Below the pieces are notes generated by a model, which was not told the DNA's origin, ran no database searches, and was given only the letters and a program-made list of their open reading frames with translations. DNA of 64,000 nucleotides from Clostridia bacterium (GTDB lineage: Bacteria > Bacillota_A > Clostridia > Christensenellales > Aristaeellaceae), in assembly GCA_017481065.1 (NCBI GenBank), contig JAFUPT010000101.1, positions 35,510 to 99,509 on the forward strand. The letters run 5' to 3'. The translations under genes were made by a program, and so were the position numbers. This document shows, one piece after another, positions 1-7,390 of the stretch (its first letter is position 1; each line of letters begins with the position of its first letter).

Positions 1-343
1 CCTGGAAGCGCACATGGTCTTCCTCGTTCATCATCACGGAAATCGTGCCTGCTGAGGAAACCATCGCCGCAGAACGGGTAGCAAATTTCAAAAGGTCGTA
101 GCTGATGAAGTGGTGCTCCACCAGGCGGTTGCGGGCGTCGTCCTGCAAATCCTTCATCCGAAGCAGCATGAAGGACGCGCCGTGGCGGCTGGAGAACACG
201 GATTTGGCCGTGCGGTCCACAACCTCCTCGGCATATTCCGCCGTGAGCTTGGGAGAAAAGGGCAGGTCTTCATAATTGCGGGACAGGCGAACCCGGCTGG
301 AGATGACCACATCCTGGTCCGGCGCGCACACATAATCACGCAT
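1..343 (-). CDS. mcsB: Protein arginine kinase McsB (partial, C-terminus outside window)
   Basis: This is the first 114 codons of McsB, the kinase that phosphorylates arginines on CtsR and on misfolded proteins to mark them for ClpCP. The N-terminal guanido-kinase motif SSRVRLSRN and the later stretch MMNEEDHVRFQ, typical of phosphagen-kinase-like enzymes, are visible. The ATG overlaps the end of mcsA by 8 bases, so the two are translationally coupled in a ctsR-mcsA-mcsB operon, normally followed by clpC. The gene is cut by the left window edge, not by a mutation. Confidence 0.93.
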   Translation of the reverse strand, partial: MRDYVCAPDQDVVISSRVRLSRNYEDLPFSPKLTAEYAEEVVDRTAKSVFSSRHGASFMLLRMKDLQDDARNRLVEHHFISYDLLKFATRSAAMVSSAGTISVMMNEEDHVRFQ

Positions 344-923
344 TCAGATCGCCTCCCTCCGAACCGGCTTCAATGCGCTCCGGCGGGCCGACGTGAATGC
401 TCTTCTCCCGCTGCTCCAGCTGGGCGGTCAGCGCCCGGATGGCGTCGCGGAGCTTTGCGGCCTGCTCATATTCCTCGGCTGCCACGGCCTTCTGCAGCTG
501 CTGCTTCAGCCGGTCAATGTTCATGCGGATGGAAGTGCCGCTGTGCACGCCGCCGGGAATGCGGCCCGCGTGCTGGGTATTGCCGTGAATCCGCTGCAGG
601 AGGGCAGTCATCGGCTCATGGAAGGCATGGTAGCATTCCGCGCAGCCCAGCATGCCGCACTTTTTGAATTCGCCGTAGGTCATGCCGCACTGCTCACAGG
701 TGATGGCGGCGGTTTCGGGGTCAATCTGCTCCTTGCGGGAGCCGGGCTTGCCCTCGATCAAATTGTTCAGGATGCCCGCCAGGTTCTTGATATCGATGCC
801 GGGCAGCTGCTTTTTATATTTTGCCATGCACGCCGGGCAGAGGTTTTTCTCCGAGCGTTCATCATTTTTAATGGTTACAAAGTGAAACACAGCGGGATTC
901 ATACCGCATTCTTCACACATCAT
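336..923 (-). CDS. mcsA: McsA, zinc-binding activator of McsB (UVR domain)
   Basis: A 195-residue protein with four CxxC pairs in its N-terminal half (CEEC at the start, then CPAC, CEQC and CAEC), as expected for the zinc-binding McsA that activates the McsB kinase and tunes CtsR. The C-terminal part (about residues 150-185) is a UVR-type helical hairpin rich in Gln, Ala and Glu (LKQQLQKAV, EQAAKLRDAI). The start codon directly abuts the ctsR stop codon, and the 3' end overlaps the mcsB start. Regulation is by the upstream CtsR operator through the shared transcript. Confidence 0.93.
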   Translation of the reverse strand: MMCEECGMNPAVFHFVTIKNDERSEKNLCPACMAKYKKQLPGIDIKNLAGILNNLIEGKPGSRKEQIDPETAAITCEQCGMTYGEFKKCGMLGCAECYHAFHEPMTALLQRIHGNTQHAGRIPGGVHSGTSIRMNIDRLKQQLQKAVAAEEYEQAAKLRDAIRALTAQLEQREKSIHVGPPERIEAGSEGGDLNA

Positions 924-1397
924 TTATTGCACACCTCCCTCGGCATTGCGAAAAACCTGGATCAGCATATTTTTAAATACCGCCGCGCGCAGCACATCCT
1001 TACCGCTCACCGGCAGGCAGAGGGCGTTCTTGCCCGTTGCGGACCGAATCAGCGCGGCCTCGTTGGAAGTTACCAGCTTATTGTCCTGCAGGTACTGCAC
1101 GATGGCATTGGTGGTATCCTCATCAATGGAATTGCCCACCCGCTTGATCAGTGCATCCAGCAGGTTCCCCTCCTCCCGGGGATGCATGCGCACGATGCGC
1201 ACATATCCGCCGCCGCCGCGCCGGGACTCAATCAGGTATCCGTGGTCCACGGAAAAGCGGGTGGCGAGCACATAGTTGATCTGGGAGGGCGCGCAGCCGA
1301 AATGCTGGGCAAGTTCATTCCTGCGGAGCTCAATATGCGCTTCCTCGCTCATCAGTTCTTTAATAAAACGCTCAATCGTATCGCTGAGCTGTGCCAT
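924..1397 (-). CDS. ctsR: Transcriptional repressor CtsR
   Basis: A 157-residue class III heat-shock repressor. The N-terminal winged helix-turn-helix reads RRNELAQHFGCAPSQINYVL and is followed by the glycine-rich wing ESRRGGGGYVRI, which is the hallmark DNA-contacting element of CtsR. The C-terminal half is the helical dimerisation and McsB-binding domain. It represses clp genes and its own operon until McsB, ClpC or heat relieves binding. It is first in the operon with mcsA and mcsB, and a canonical CtsR box lies 27 bases upstream of its start codon. Confidence 0.95.
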   Translation of the reverse strand: MAQLSDTIERFIKELMSEEAHIELRRNELAQHFGCAPSQINYVLATRFSVDHGYLIESRRGGGGYVRIVRMHPREEGNLLDALIKRVGNSIDEDTTNAIVQYLQDNKLVTSNEAALIRSATGKNALCLPVSGKDVLRAAVFKNMLIQVFRNAEGGVQ

Positions 1398-1423
1398 GGG
1401 TTCACCTTCTCTCGGTGGTCGTT

Positions 1424-1472
1424 ATTGACCATCTTTGACTATCATTATAAATCCTCGACCGCATTTTTGCAA
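1424..1472 (-). promoter_or_regulatory. Sigma-A promoter with CtsR operator, ctsR operon
   Basis: Reading the minus strand, TTGCAA (1467-1472) and TATAAT (1444-1449) are separated by 17 bases. Immediately downstream, 1424-1440 reads AGTCAAAGATGGTCAAT, two CtsR heptads (consensus RGTCAAA) separated by three bases. The operator would lie over the predicted transcription start, consistent with autorepression by CtsR. Confidence 0.85.
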
Positions 1473-1566
1473 GAGGTAAAAGAAAGAAACGGGCGTATGC
1501 GCGCCTGTATTCCGGAAATATTTTACAGGAAAGCCATACCTTGGCAAAAAAGACCGAAAGCCGATC

Positions 1567-1629
1567 AAAAAGCACCCGCAAATTCATGAGCGCGCATAGG
1601 CTCACATGATTGGATTTGCAGGTGCTTTT
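1567..1629 (-). terminator. Rho-independent terminator after mtnN
   Basis: AAAAGCACC...GGTGCTTTT arms enclose a long stem (16 positions, one mismatch) with a loop that can itself fold (GAGC/GCTC). On the minus strand the stem is followed by a T-rich run. It lies 17 bases after the nucleosidase stop codon and about 95 bases upstream of the ctsR promoter, insulating the two transcripts. Confidence 0.7.
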
Positions 1630-1645
1630 GAAGAATTGAAGGTCT

Positions 1646-2368
1646 TTATGCAAATTTAGGAAATTTTCCCTCCATCGTACCCAGGATCTCCAGGAACCTC
1701 AGCACCACCATTGCGGATTTGTGGGCCGCCATGGGCATAAATTCCTGGTATTCCATTTCATGCTTGCCGCTGGAGGAATCGGAAATCGCGCGGATCACAG
1801 CGCAGTCCACGCCGTTGATGAAGCACACCTGTGCAATCGCGCCGCCCTCCATCTCGCAGGCAGAGGCGTCAAACAGGCGAATGATGCGTTCCTTCACGCC
1901 CCGGTCAGAGATGAACTGGTCGCCGGAGGCGATTCTCGCCGGGAGTGCGCGCACGCCCTCGGTCTCCTGTGCAGCGCGGATAATGGCGGAAACCGCCCAT
2001 TCGGCGCAGCGGAAGTAGGTCTGGTTCACGGTGGAGACGAAGCCCACCGGATCGCCGATGGCGCTGGTATCCACATCGTGCTGCACCAAATCCTTGGCAA
2101 CGCAGATATCGCCGATTTCAAAGGGCTCGCGCAGCGCGCCCGCCACACCGGAATTGATCATCAATTTCAGCGGCCAGGTCATAATCATGGTCTGGGCGCA
2201 AACCGCAGCGTTTACCTTGCCCACGCCGCACTTGCACAGCACCACCCGCTTACCCTTCAATACGCCTTCAATATATTCATAACCGCTGAGCTTGCGGGAG
2301 GTCGGGTTTTCTACCTGCGCTTTCAGCTCTTCAAGCTCCTTGTCCAATGCACAAAGAATACCGATCAT
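1646..2368 (-). CDS. mtnN: 5'-methylthioadenosine/S-adenosylhomocysteine nucleosidase
   Basis: A 240-residue PNP/UDP phosphorylase-family enzyme that hydrolyses MTA and SAH to adenine plus methylthioribose or S-ribosylhomocysteine, in methionine salvage and the activated methyl cycle. Visible motifs are the N-terminal IGILCALDKELE (catalytic Glu), CGVGKVNAA, NSGVAG, ASGDQFI and the substrate-binding ACEMEGGAIAQVC, then RAISDSS carrying the catalytic Asp. I chose the ATG at 2368 over an in-frame GTG nine bases upstream because GAGGTGAT sits at the right distance from it. It is the last gene of the hup-rqcP-ispDF run, 38 bases after ispDF. Confidence 0.93.
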   Translation of the reverse strand: MIGILCALDKELEELKAQVENPTSRKLSGYEYIEGVLKGKRVVLCKCGVGKVNAAVCAQTMIMTWPLKLMINSGVAGALREPFEIGDICVAKDLVQHDVDTSAIGDPVGFVSTVNQTYFRCAEWAVSAIIRAAQETEGVRALPARIASGDQFISDRGVKERIIRLFDASACEMEGGAIAQVCFINGVDCAVIRAISDSSSGKHEMEYQEFMPMAAHKSAMVVLRFLEILGTMEGKFPKFA

Positions 2369-2406
2369 TCGTATCACCTCATTTTTCTACAAACTGTTTT
2401 TATTTT

Positions 2407-3567
2407 TTATATACCCATATTTTTATGGAGCAAAACCACTGCCTGGGAGGAAATTCCCATCTCCTCACCTTCGAAGCCCATCCGTTCGGTGGTGGTTGCC
2501 TTCACATTCACGCAACCTGTTCCCAGTGCGCGGGCGAGATTTTCCCGCATGGCGGGAATAAAGGCTGCCAGCTTCGGCCTCTGGGCAACGATGGTTACAT
2601 CTGCATTGCCCACGCAGTAGCCCTCCTCCCGAATTAGCCCCATCACATGCTCCAGCAGGCGCATGGAGGATATGCCCTTGTAGGCAGGATCGCTGTCCGG
2701 GAAGTGTCTTCCAATATCGCCCAGCGCCAGCGCGCCGAGCAGCGCATCCATCAGCGCGTGCACCGCCACATCCGCATCGGAATGGCCATCGAGCCCCCGG
2801 TCGTGGGGAACTTCCACGCCGCAGAGGATCAGCTTCCTGCCCTCCTTCAGCCGGTGGGCATCGTAGCCGGAGCCGATGCGCATCGCAGGCTGAGGAGCCA
2901 GCTTCTCGAAATCTCCGGGATTGGTCAGCTTCACATTTTCCTGTGCGTCCGCTGCCGAGGAGAGATGCACATTTCCATAAGCATGCTCAAAGAGCATCGC
3001 ATCATCCGTCACCTCAAAGCCCTCCCTTTCGGCCATCTCATGCGCAGCCATCAGCATTTTATAATCGAAGGTCTGCGGGGTCTGCACCGCGCGCAGGCAG
3101 GATCGGTCCGGTGTGGTCACCTTCCCGCTTTTTGGATCCAGCTGCTTGATGGTATCCACCACCGGGGTGGAAATCACGCCGCTGCCGGACTTGCGCGCAT
3201 CCGCAATGGTGGCGCGGATCACCGCCTCTGAGACAAAGGGCCGCGCCGCATCATGCACGGAAACAATTCCGCAGTCTGCCGGAACCGCCTTTAAGCCGTT
3301 ATAGCTGCTCTCCCGCCGGGTCGCGCCGCCGGAAATGATGCTCTTCACCAGCGGGCATTCGCCTTCGGATGCGGTCATTGCGCGGTATGCCTCCATGTCC
3401 TGCCCCGCCAGCACCAGCACGATGCCATCGTAGCATTTCGATCCTGCCAGCGCATCCAGGCAGCGGGATAGCACACTCCTTCCCTGCCAGCGGAAGAACA
3501 CCTTGTTCTCCTCCAGGCCGGAGCGGGAACCCTTTCCTGCCGCCAGCAGCACGCACCATACGCTCAT
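2407..3567 (-). CDS. ispDF: Bifunctional MEP-pathway enzyme IspD-IspF
   Basis: A 386-residue fusion for two isoprenoid (MEP pathway) steps. Residues 1 to about 225 form the IspD cytidylyltransferase, with the nucleotide-binding LLAAGKGSRSG and the VHDAARPFV motif. Residues from about 230 form IspF, which cyclises CDP-methylerythritol phosphate, with GYDAHRLKEG, the metal-binding GHSDADVAVHALMDALLGA and DIGRHFPDSDP. Fusion of non-consecutive MEP steps is known in several bacterial lineages. Its ATG overlaps the rqcP stop codon (ATGA), implying coupled translation. Confidence 0.94.
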   Translation of the reverse strand: MSVWCVLLAAGKGSRSGLEENKVFFRWQGRSVLSRCLDALAGSKCYDGIVLVLAGQDMEAYRAMTASEGECPLVKSIISGGATRRESSYNGLKAVPADCGIVSVHDAARPFVSEAVIRATIADARKSGSGVISTPVVDTIKQLDPKSGKVTTPDRSCLRAVQTPQTFDYKMLMAAHEMAEREGFEVTDDAMLFEHAYGNVHLSSAADAQENVKLTNPGDFEKLAPQPAMRIGSGYDAHRLKEGRKLILCGVEVPHDRGLDGHSDADVAVHALMDALLGALALGDIGRHFPDSDPAYKGISSMRLLEHVMGLIREEGYCVGNADVTIVAQRPKLAAFIPAMRENLARALGTGCVNVKATTTERMGFEGEEMGISSQAVVLLHKNMGI

Positions 3568-3863
3568 GACTTTGCCCTGTACATGGAGGAAGCATCCTGC
3601 TTGGCAGCATGCTCCGCAATGGCGAGGATTTCAAATTCGTGGTACTGCTCGCCGAAGCGTATGCCCAGGATATCCCCCACCTTTACGGAAGTGCCGGGCT
3701 TGCCCTCCTTGCCGTTCACGGTGATGTGGCCGGTGGAGCAGGCGTCGTTTGCCACGCTCCTGCGCTTGATGATGCGGGAAATTTTCAGGAATTTATCCAG
3801 GCGGATGGAGGTGATTTCCTCACGAACCACCGGTTTTTTTGCTTCCATGGCTTTTCTGCTCAT
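3564..3863 (-). CDS. rqcP: RqcP/YabO-type S4 RNA-binding protein
   Basis: A 99-residue protein that is essentially one S4 domain. The segment SIRLDKFLKISRIIKRRS followed by GHITVNGK and a GDIL-x-IRFG stretch matches the YabO family, now called RqcP, which stabilises tRNA on obstructed 50S subunits during RqcH alanine tailing. I start at the ATG at 3863, which has GGAGGAAAT just upstream; a longer in-frame start (3884) lacks a matching SD. It lies between hup and ispDF, in the spoVT-mazG-hup-rqcP neighbourhood conserved in Firmicutes. Confidence 0.88.
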   Translation of the reverse strand: MSRKAMEAKKPVVREEITSIRLDKFLKISRIIKRRSVANDACSTGHITVNGKEGKPGTSVKVGDILGIRFGEQYHEFEILAIAEHAAKQDASSMYRAKS

Positions 3864-3886
3864 ATTTCCTCCGTTATAAGTCAAGA

Positions 3887-3906
3887 GGACTGCCTTACAG
3901 CAGTCC
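3887..3906 (-). terminator. Intercistronic hairpin between hup and rqcP
   Basis: GGACTGC (3887-3893) pairs perfectly with GCAGTCC (3900-3906) across a six-base loop, 28 bases after the hup stop codon. The following minus-strand sequence is only moderately T-rich, so it may act as a partial terminator or an mRNA 3'-end stabiliser that lets HU be made in excess of RqcP. Confidence 0.45.
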
Positions 3907-3934
3907 CCTGGTGAACTATCTTTCGCCTAAGGAA

Positions 3935-4204
3935 TCAAAACTGATCCTTGAAGCCCTTGCCGGCCTTGAAAACCGGGGACTTCTTGGCGGGAATTTCGAT
4001 GGTTTCGCCGGTGGACGGCTTGCGGCCGGTGCGGGCGGCACGCTCTTTGATCTCGAAGGTGCCGAAGCCCATCAGCTGAACCTTTTCGCCTTCCTTCAGA
4101 GCCTCGATGATGGTCTCTTCAAATGCGTTCAGGGCAGCTTCTGCCTGCTTCTTATTCAGGGCGGACTTCTCGGCGATCTTTGCGATCATAGCGGCTTTGT
4201 TCAT
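3935..4204 (-). CDS. hup: DNA-binding protein HU
   Basis: An 89-residue HU/IHF-family nucleoid protein, the normal length for HU. It begins MNKAAMIAKIAEKSALNKKQ and contains the conserved VQLMGFGTFEIKERAARTGR core and beta-arm sequence TGRKPSTGETIEIPA, with GKGFKD at the C-terminus. The start at 4204 is set by GGAGG nine bases upstream; the longer reading adds 12 untypical residues. It bends and compacts DNA and supports replication initiation. It lies about 100 bases downstream of mazG on the same strand. Confidence 0.96.
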   Translation of the reverse strand: MNKAAMIAKIAEKSALNKKQAEAALNAFEETIIEALKEGEKVQLMGFGTFEIKERAARTGRKPSTGETIEIPAKKSPVFKAGKGFKDQF

Positions 4205-4304
4205 TGTGGTGTTCCTCCATTCATTTGATTCCAGCATCATCCATTTCGGAATAAGAGAATATTCGCTGTATGCGGGTTAATTCCTGCCAATCGGATGTAT
4301 TTTA

Positions 4305-5684
4305 TCACAATTTTACCTGATCCCAATATTCCGCTGATTTTTCCGGCGCTGCGGGCAGGCTCTGCCCCGCCGAGATGCACTTCTCTTCGAGGCCGGCAAA
4401 GCGGCTGATGAAGCGATCCGCGGCCTCGTTGAGGGCGATCTCCAGATCCACCTTCTTCGAGCGCGCAAGGGCGCAGAGCATCAAAAGCGCGTTGCCCAGC
4501 GCCTGCTCAGGATCGCTGTCCAGCATTTCGAGCTGGGCGTTCGCATCCCGGATGAGCGCCTGAACATCGGCGCAGTTCACGCCTGCGCGAGCAGCCTTTT
4601 CAATCAGCTTGCAGCCGCGCATCAATGCCGGTACGCTGTGTGATACTTCCCTCAAAACCTCGGTAAAGGTCTGCTGGCCGCGCTCCTTCATCTTGTTCTT
4701 CGTCCAGAGATCGAGCACGGAATCCGCATCCTGCGCGCTGTCCCGGCCAAAGATGTGGGTATGGCGCTGGATCATCTTATCGCAGATGGCGGTAATGGAA
4801 TCCGTTATGTCAAATTCGCCGTGGTTGCGTGCAATCTCCGCATGCATCACCACCTGCATTAGGATATCGCCCAGCTCATCGTAGAGATGGTCGGTATCAC
4901 CCTGGTTGATGCAGTCAATGGCCTCGTAGGTCTCCTCCAGCATGAAGGGCCGCAGGGATTCATGGGTCTGCGCCTTGTCCCAGGGGCAGCCCTCCGGGCC
5001 CTGCAATATGCGCATCACCTGCACCAGCTCGTCAAAGCTGAACCTCTCCAGCTTCATCAGATCCCGTTCCGCAAAGATGAGCGCGCAGCTGCGGTGGTCA
5101 TACTGCTTTAAACGGTCCAGATCATAGAGGGGAATGCGGGCCACGGAACCATCGCCATTGAGCACAAAGCAGCGGGTCTCGTCCGGGTAGCATTCCATCA
5201 GCCTGAGCTTCACCTCGGAGGCAAGCTCCCGGTTGTTCAGCTCGCGCACCAGCGCGTTGTCCATGGCGGACAGGCGGAAGTTCTCCCAATCGGATGCCTC
5301 CAGCATGCGGGTCGCGCCGTCCAGATAGCCCAGCAGCGCGCCCTCCACCGGCGGCCCGGCGATGATACGCAGCTTCTTATCCAGTTCGGAGAGCCGCAGC
5401 ACCGTGCGGTCCCGCACATCATATACGGCGTAAACCACGTCCCCTGCCCCTGCGTATTCCATCAGCAGCCCTGCGGCGCGGCCGGCGTGCTCGTCAAAAT
5501 CCTCGCATTCATCATAGAGGAAATCCAGGGCTTCGTAGGCGATCCCCTGCTCCTTTAACCAGGCAGCGCAGCCGATGCGCTCCGTGTGCAGCACAACCCG
5601 CGCGCCGCTCTTGAGCGCCTCCGCCGCTTTCAGGGTGAGGTCGCCCGCCTCCAAACCCACGCCGATGACCTGAATCTGACCCAT
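4305..5684 (-). CDS. mazG: YabN/MazG: methylase-like domain plus nucleoside triphosphate pyrophosphohydrolase
   Basis: A 459-residue two-domain protein. Residues 1 to about 210 are a tetrapyrrole-methylase-like domain (IQVIGVGLEAGDLT), and the rest is MazG, which hydrolyses aberrant or excess NTPs to NMP and PPi. MazG hallmarks are GCPWDKAQTHESLRPFMLEE, with the metal-binding EE-x2-E cluster, and the matching YDELGDILMQVVMHAEIA (ExxxD). A second, degenerate MazG-like helical repeat follows. The ATG at 5684 has GGAG eight bases upstream. This domain order is that of Bacillus YabN and it is encoded next to spoVT as in Bacillus. Confidence 0.93.
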   Translation of the reverse strand: MGQIQVIGVGLEAGDLTLKAAEALKSGARVVLHTERIGCAAWLKEQGIAYEALDFLYDECEDFDEHAGRAAGLLMEYAGAGDVVYAVYDVRDRTVLRLSELDKKLRIIAGPPVEGALLGYLDGATRMLEASDWENFRLSAMDNALVRELNNRELASEVKLRLMECYPDETRCFVLNGDGSVARIPLYDLDRLKQYDHRSCALIFAERDLMKLERFSFDELVQVMRILQGPEGCPWDKAQTHESLRPFMLEETYEAIDCINQGDTDHLYDELGDILMQVVMHAEIARNHGEFDITDSITAICDKMIQRHTHIFGRDSAQDADSVLDLWTKNKMKERGQQTFTEVLREVSHSVPALMRGCKLIEKAARAGVNCADVQALIRDANAQLEMLDSDPEQALGNALLMLCALARSKKVDLEIALNEAADRFISRFAGLEEKCISAGQSLPAAPEKSAEYWDQVKL

Positions 5685-5713
5685 ATTCATCACTCCAAAT
5701 CAAATATGGATCT

Positions 5714-5742
5714 ATTTTAGCACAAAGCCCGCCCTGCCGCAA
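5714..5742 (-). promoter_or_regulatory. Sigma-A-type promoter for mazG
   Basis: On the minus strand TTGCGG (5737-5742) and TAAAAT (5714-5719) are 17 bases apart, 30 bases upstream of the mazG start codon. The spacing is ideal and both boxes are near consensus. Confidence 0.6.
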
Positions 5743-5830
5743 GGGATGCGCACTTACAGCTTTACCGTAGTCGGGAATTCCTATGCAGATATGAAATGTT
5801 CCTCTTCCCAGAAACCACCATTCTGCAACT

Positions 5831-5859
5831 GCATATTTCGACCACCTTTGCGAACAATA
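5831..5859 (+). promoter_or_regulatory. Candidate forespore (sigma-F/G type) promoter of spoVT
   Basis: GCATA (5831-5835) and GCGAACAATA (5850-5859) resemble the sigma-F/G -35 GYATA and -10 GGNNANANTR, with a 14-base spacer that is one base short of usual. In Bacillus, spoVT is transcribed by sigma-G. The match is partial, so this is a candidate only. Confidence 0.35.
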
Positions 5860-5908
5860 GGAAAGCCTGAAAAATGCAGGCATGAGTTGAGTTTAAGGAG
5901 AGATCCAT

Positions 5909-6463
5909 ATGAGAGCTACAGGTATTGTTCGCAGAATAGATGAACTGGGTAGGGTTGTTATCCCCAAGGAAATCCGCCGCACACTTCGCATCCGCGAAGG
6001 CGATCCCCTTGAAATCTATACGGACCACGACGGCGAAGTGATCCTGAAAAAATATTCCCCCATCGGCGAAATCGCGGCCATCGCAAAGGATTACACCGAT
6101 TCCCTGTACCGCACCCTGGGCCATGTGGCCCTGATCAGCGACCGGGACGCCGTTGTTTCCGCATCCGGCGCAAACAAGCGGGAATATGTGGAAAAGGCGC
6201 TCAGCAGCGAAGCGGACCAGATTCTACAGTCCCGCCAGATGCAGGTGCTGAACCTTTCCTCCGGGGCAAAGATGATCCCCGTGACCAACGATGACCGCGC
6301 AGACATCTATTCCGCCCAAATCATCGTGCCCATCCTGGCGGACGGCGAAATTGTGGGCGGGCTCATCCTGCTGAGCAGGGAATCCGGCGTCCAGATGAGC
6401 GATATCGACCAGAAGGTGGCCGAAACCACCGCAAACATCGTAGGCCGCCAGATGGAGCAGTAA
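5909..6463 (+). CDS. spoVT: Stage V sporulation regulator SpoVT
   Basis: A 184-residue forespore transcription factor. The N-terminus MRATGIVRRIDELGRVVIPK continues into a swapped-hairpin AbrB DNA-binding domain (to about residue 53), and the remainder is a GAF-like domain ending in ETTANIVGRQMEQ. Both domains and the length match Bacillus SpoVT, which tunes sigma-G genes and spore coat and germination properties. AAGGAG lies eight bases before the ATG. It is divergent from mazG and followed by a strong terminator, so it is monocistronic. Confidence 0.95.
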   Translation: MRATGIVRRIDELGRVVIPKEIRRTLRIREGDPLEIYTDHDGEVILKKYSPIGEIAAIAKDYTDSLYRTLGHVALISDRDAVVSASGANKREYVEKALSSEADQILQSRQMQVLNLSSGAKMIPVTNDDRADIYSAQIIVPILADGEIVGGLILLSRESGVQMSDIDQKVAETTANIVGRQMEQ

Positions 6464-6509
6464 GCGCCACTTCCCAGCGGCATCAAAGCGCGCCCTCCTG
6501 TCCAAGCGC

Positions 6510-6548
6510 AAAAAACGCTCAGTTCTTCGCTGACCTGAGCGTTTTTTT
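6510..6548 (+). terminator. Terminator after spoVT
   Basis: AAAACGCTCAG and CTGAGCGTTTT form a perfect stem 47 bases after the spoVT stop, followed by seven T residues. A classic Rho-independent terminator. Confidence 0.9.
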
Positions 6549-6618
6549 CATGAAAATTCAGATTCCCGTCTGGACAAAGGCTGGAAAAAACAGCCGCAAA
6601 ATTTTGCCGTTTTGTCTA

Positions 6619-6647
6619 TTGACCTGGTAGATTATCAGGTGTATAAT
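6619..6647 (+). promoter_or_regulatory. Sigma-A promoter of the ECF S-component gene
   Basis: TTGACC (6619-6624) and a perfect TATAAT (6642-6647) are 17 bases apart. Transcription should start near 6654, leaving a leader of almost 150 bases. Confidence 0.85.
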
Positions 6648-6654
6648 CTGCCCA

Positions 6655-6801
6655 TGCAAAATGGAAAGGAACGATCGCCATGGCAGCATTCCACATCGGC
6701 AAGGCGGCCGACCGAATGCAGCCTTTCAAAGCCCTGATCATTTCCCGGCAATAGAATAGGGCCTTTCCACGGCAGATTACGATCCGAAGGAGTTTTTTGA
6801 A
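6655..6801 (+). promoter_or_regulatory. Structured 5' leader, candidate riboswitch
   Basis: This is the only stretch above 300 bases without a gene (6464-6801); it holds the spoVT terminator, a promoter and this leader. Possible pairings are TGGAAAGG (6662-6669) with CCTTTCCA (6762-6769), which closes a roughly 100-base domain; GCATTC (6686-6691) with GAATGC (6714-6719), with an inner TCGGC/GCCGA stem; and AAAGCCCT (6728-6735) with AGGGCCTTT (6758-6766). The first and third pairings compete for 6762-6766, and GAAAGG (6664-6669) can instead pair with CCTTTC (6722-6727). I do not recognise a TPP, cobalamin, folate or preQ1 consensus. Confidence 0.45.
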
Positions 6802-7344
6802 GTGAAACGCATTTCTACATTCAAAACAATCATCACTGCCCTGTTTGCCGCGCTGATCTGCGTTGCCACGATGCTTGTTCAGATTCCGATTCCGGCAACC
6901 GGCGGCTATGCAAACCTCGGCGATGGAATCATCCTGATCTGTGCTTTCCTGATGCATCCTCTCTACGCAATCATCGCTGCCGGGCTCGGCTCCGCACTGG
7001 CGGATATCCTGGCCGGATACATATCCTTCGCTCCCGGCACGCTGGTGATCAAGGCCGGCGTCGCTCTGATTGCAGCGCTGGTATTCAATCGTTTTGGCAA
7101 AGACTCTGTCCCGAAGAAAACCTTTGCCACCATGATTGCCGCAGGCATACTGGCGGAAGCATTCATGGTGCTCGGCTATTTCTTCTATGAAGCCGTGCTC
7201 ATGGGCGTGGGCATCGGCGCCGCCGGCGGCATCATCGGAAATATCGGCCAGGGCGTAGTCGGCGTAATCGTCGCGGTCGTGGTCGCTCCCGTGCTGCGCA
7301 GGTCCAGCGAGGTCCGTGAACTGATGGAACGCACGCGCAAATAA
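6802..7344 (+). CDS. ECF transporter S component, substrate unassigned
   Basis: A 180-residue protein with five to six predicted membrane helices and the pattern of an energy-coupling-factor S component. The segment GGYANLGDGIILICAFLM and the following GLGSALADIL-AGYISFAPGT-LVIKAG resemble the group that includes HMP and pyridoxine-type S proteins, but substrate cannot be read from sequence alone. The start is a GTG with AAGGAG nine bases upstream. No EcfA or EcfT is nearby, so it would share a group II ECF module encoded elsewhere. The long leader suggests control by the transported vitamin or a derivative. Confidence 0.82.
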   Translation: MKRISTFKTIITALFAALICVATMLVQIPIPATGGYANLGDGIILICAFLMHPLYAIIAAGLGSALADILAGYISFAPGTLVIKAGVALIAALVFNRFGKDSVPKKTFATMIAAGILAEAFMVLGYFFYEAVLMGVGIGAAGGIIGNIGQGVVGVIVAVVVAPVLRRSSEVRELMERTRK

Positions 7345-7350
7345 CCAGAA

Positions 7351-7377
7351 AGACGGCGCTGTTTGCAAGCGCCGTCT
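7351..7377. terminator. Bidirectional terminator
   Basis: AGACGGCGC (7351-7359) pairs with GCGCCGTCT (7369-7377). It sits seven bases after the ECF gene and 14 bases beyond the convergent metal-binding protein gene, so it can serve both. Confidence 0.75.
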
Positions 7378-7390
7378 TCATTAATAATCC

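Noticed and set aside
1..343. McsB as a truncated or broken gene
   Set aside because: The frame is open to the window edge; it is simply cut by the boundary.
1402..1653. Small minus-strand ORF upstream of ctsR
   Set aside because: It covers the ctsR promoter, CtsR box and mtnN terminator and has no SD or recognisable protein.
6655..6801. TPP riboswitch in the ECF leader
   Set aside because: A CTGATC is present, but the GGGGTGC, CTGAGA and ACCTGAT-x-TAATGCCAGCGTAGGGA-type core is not, so the class is not assigned.
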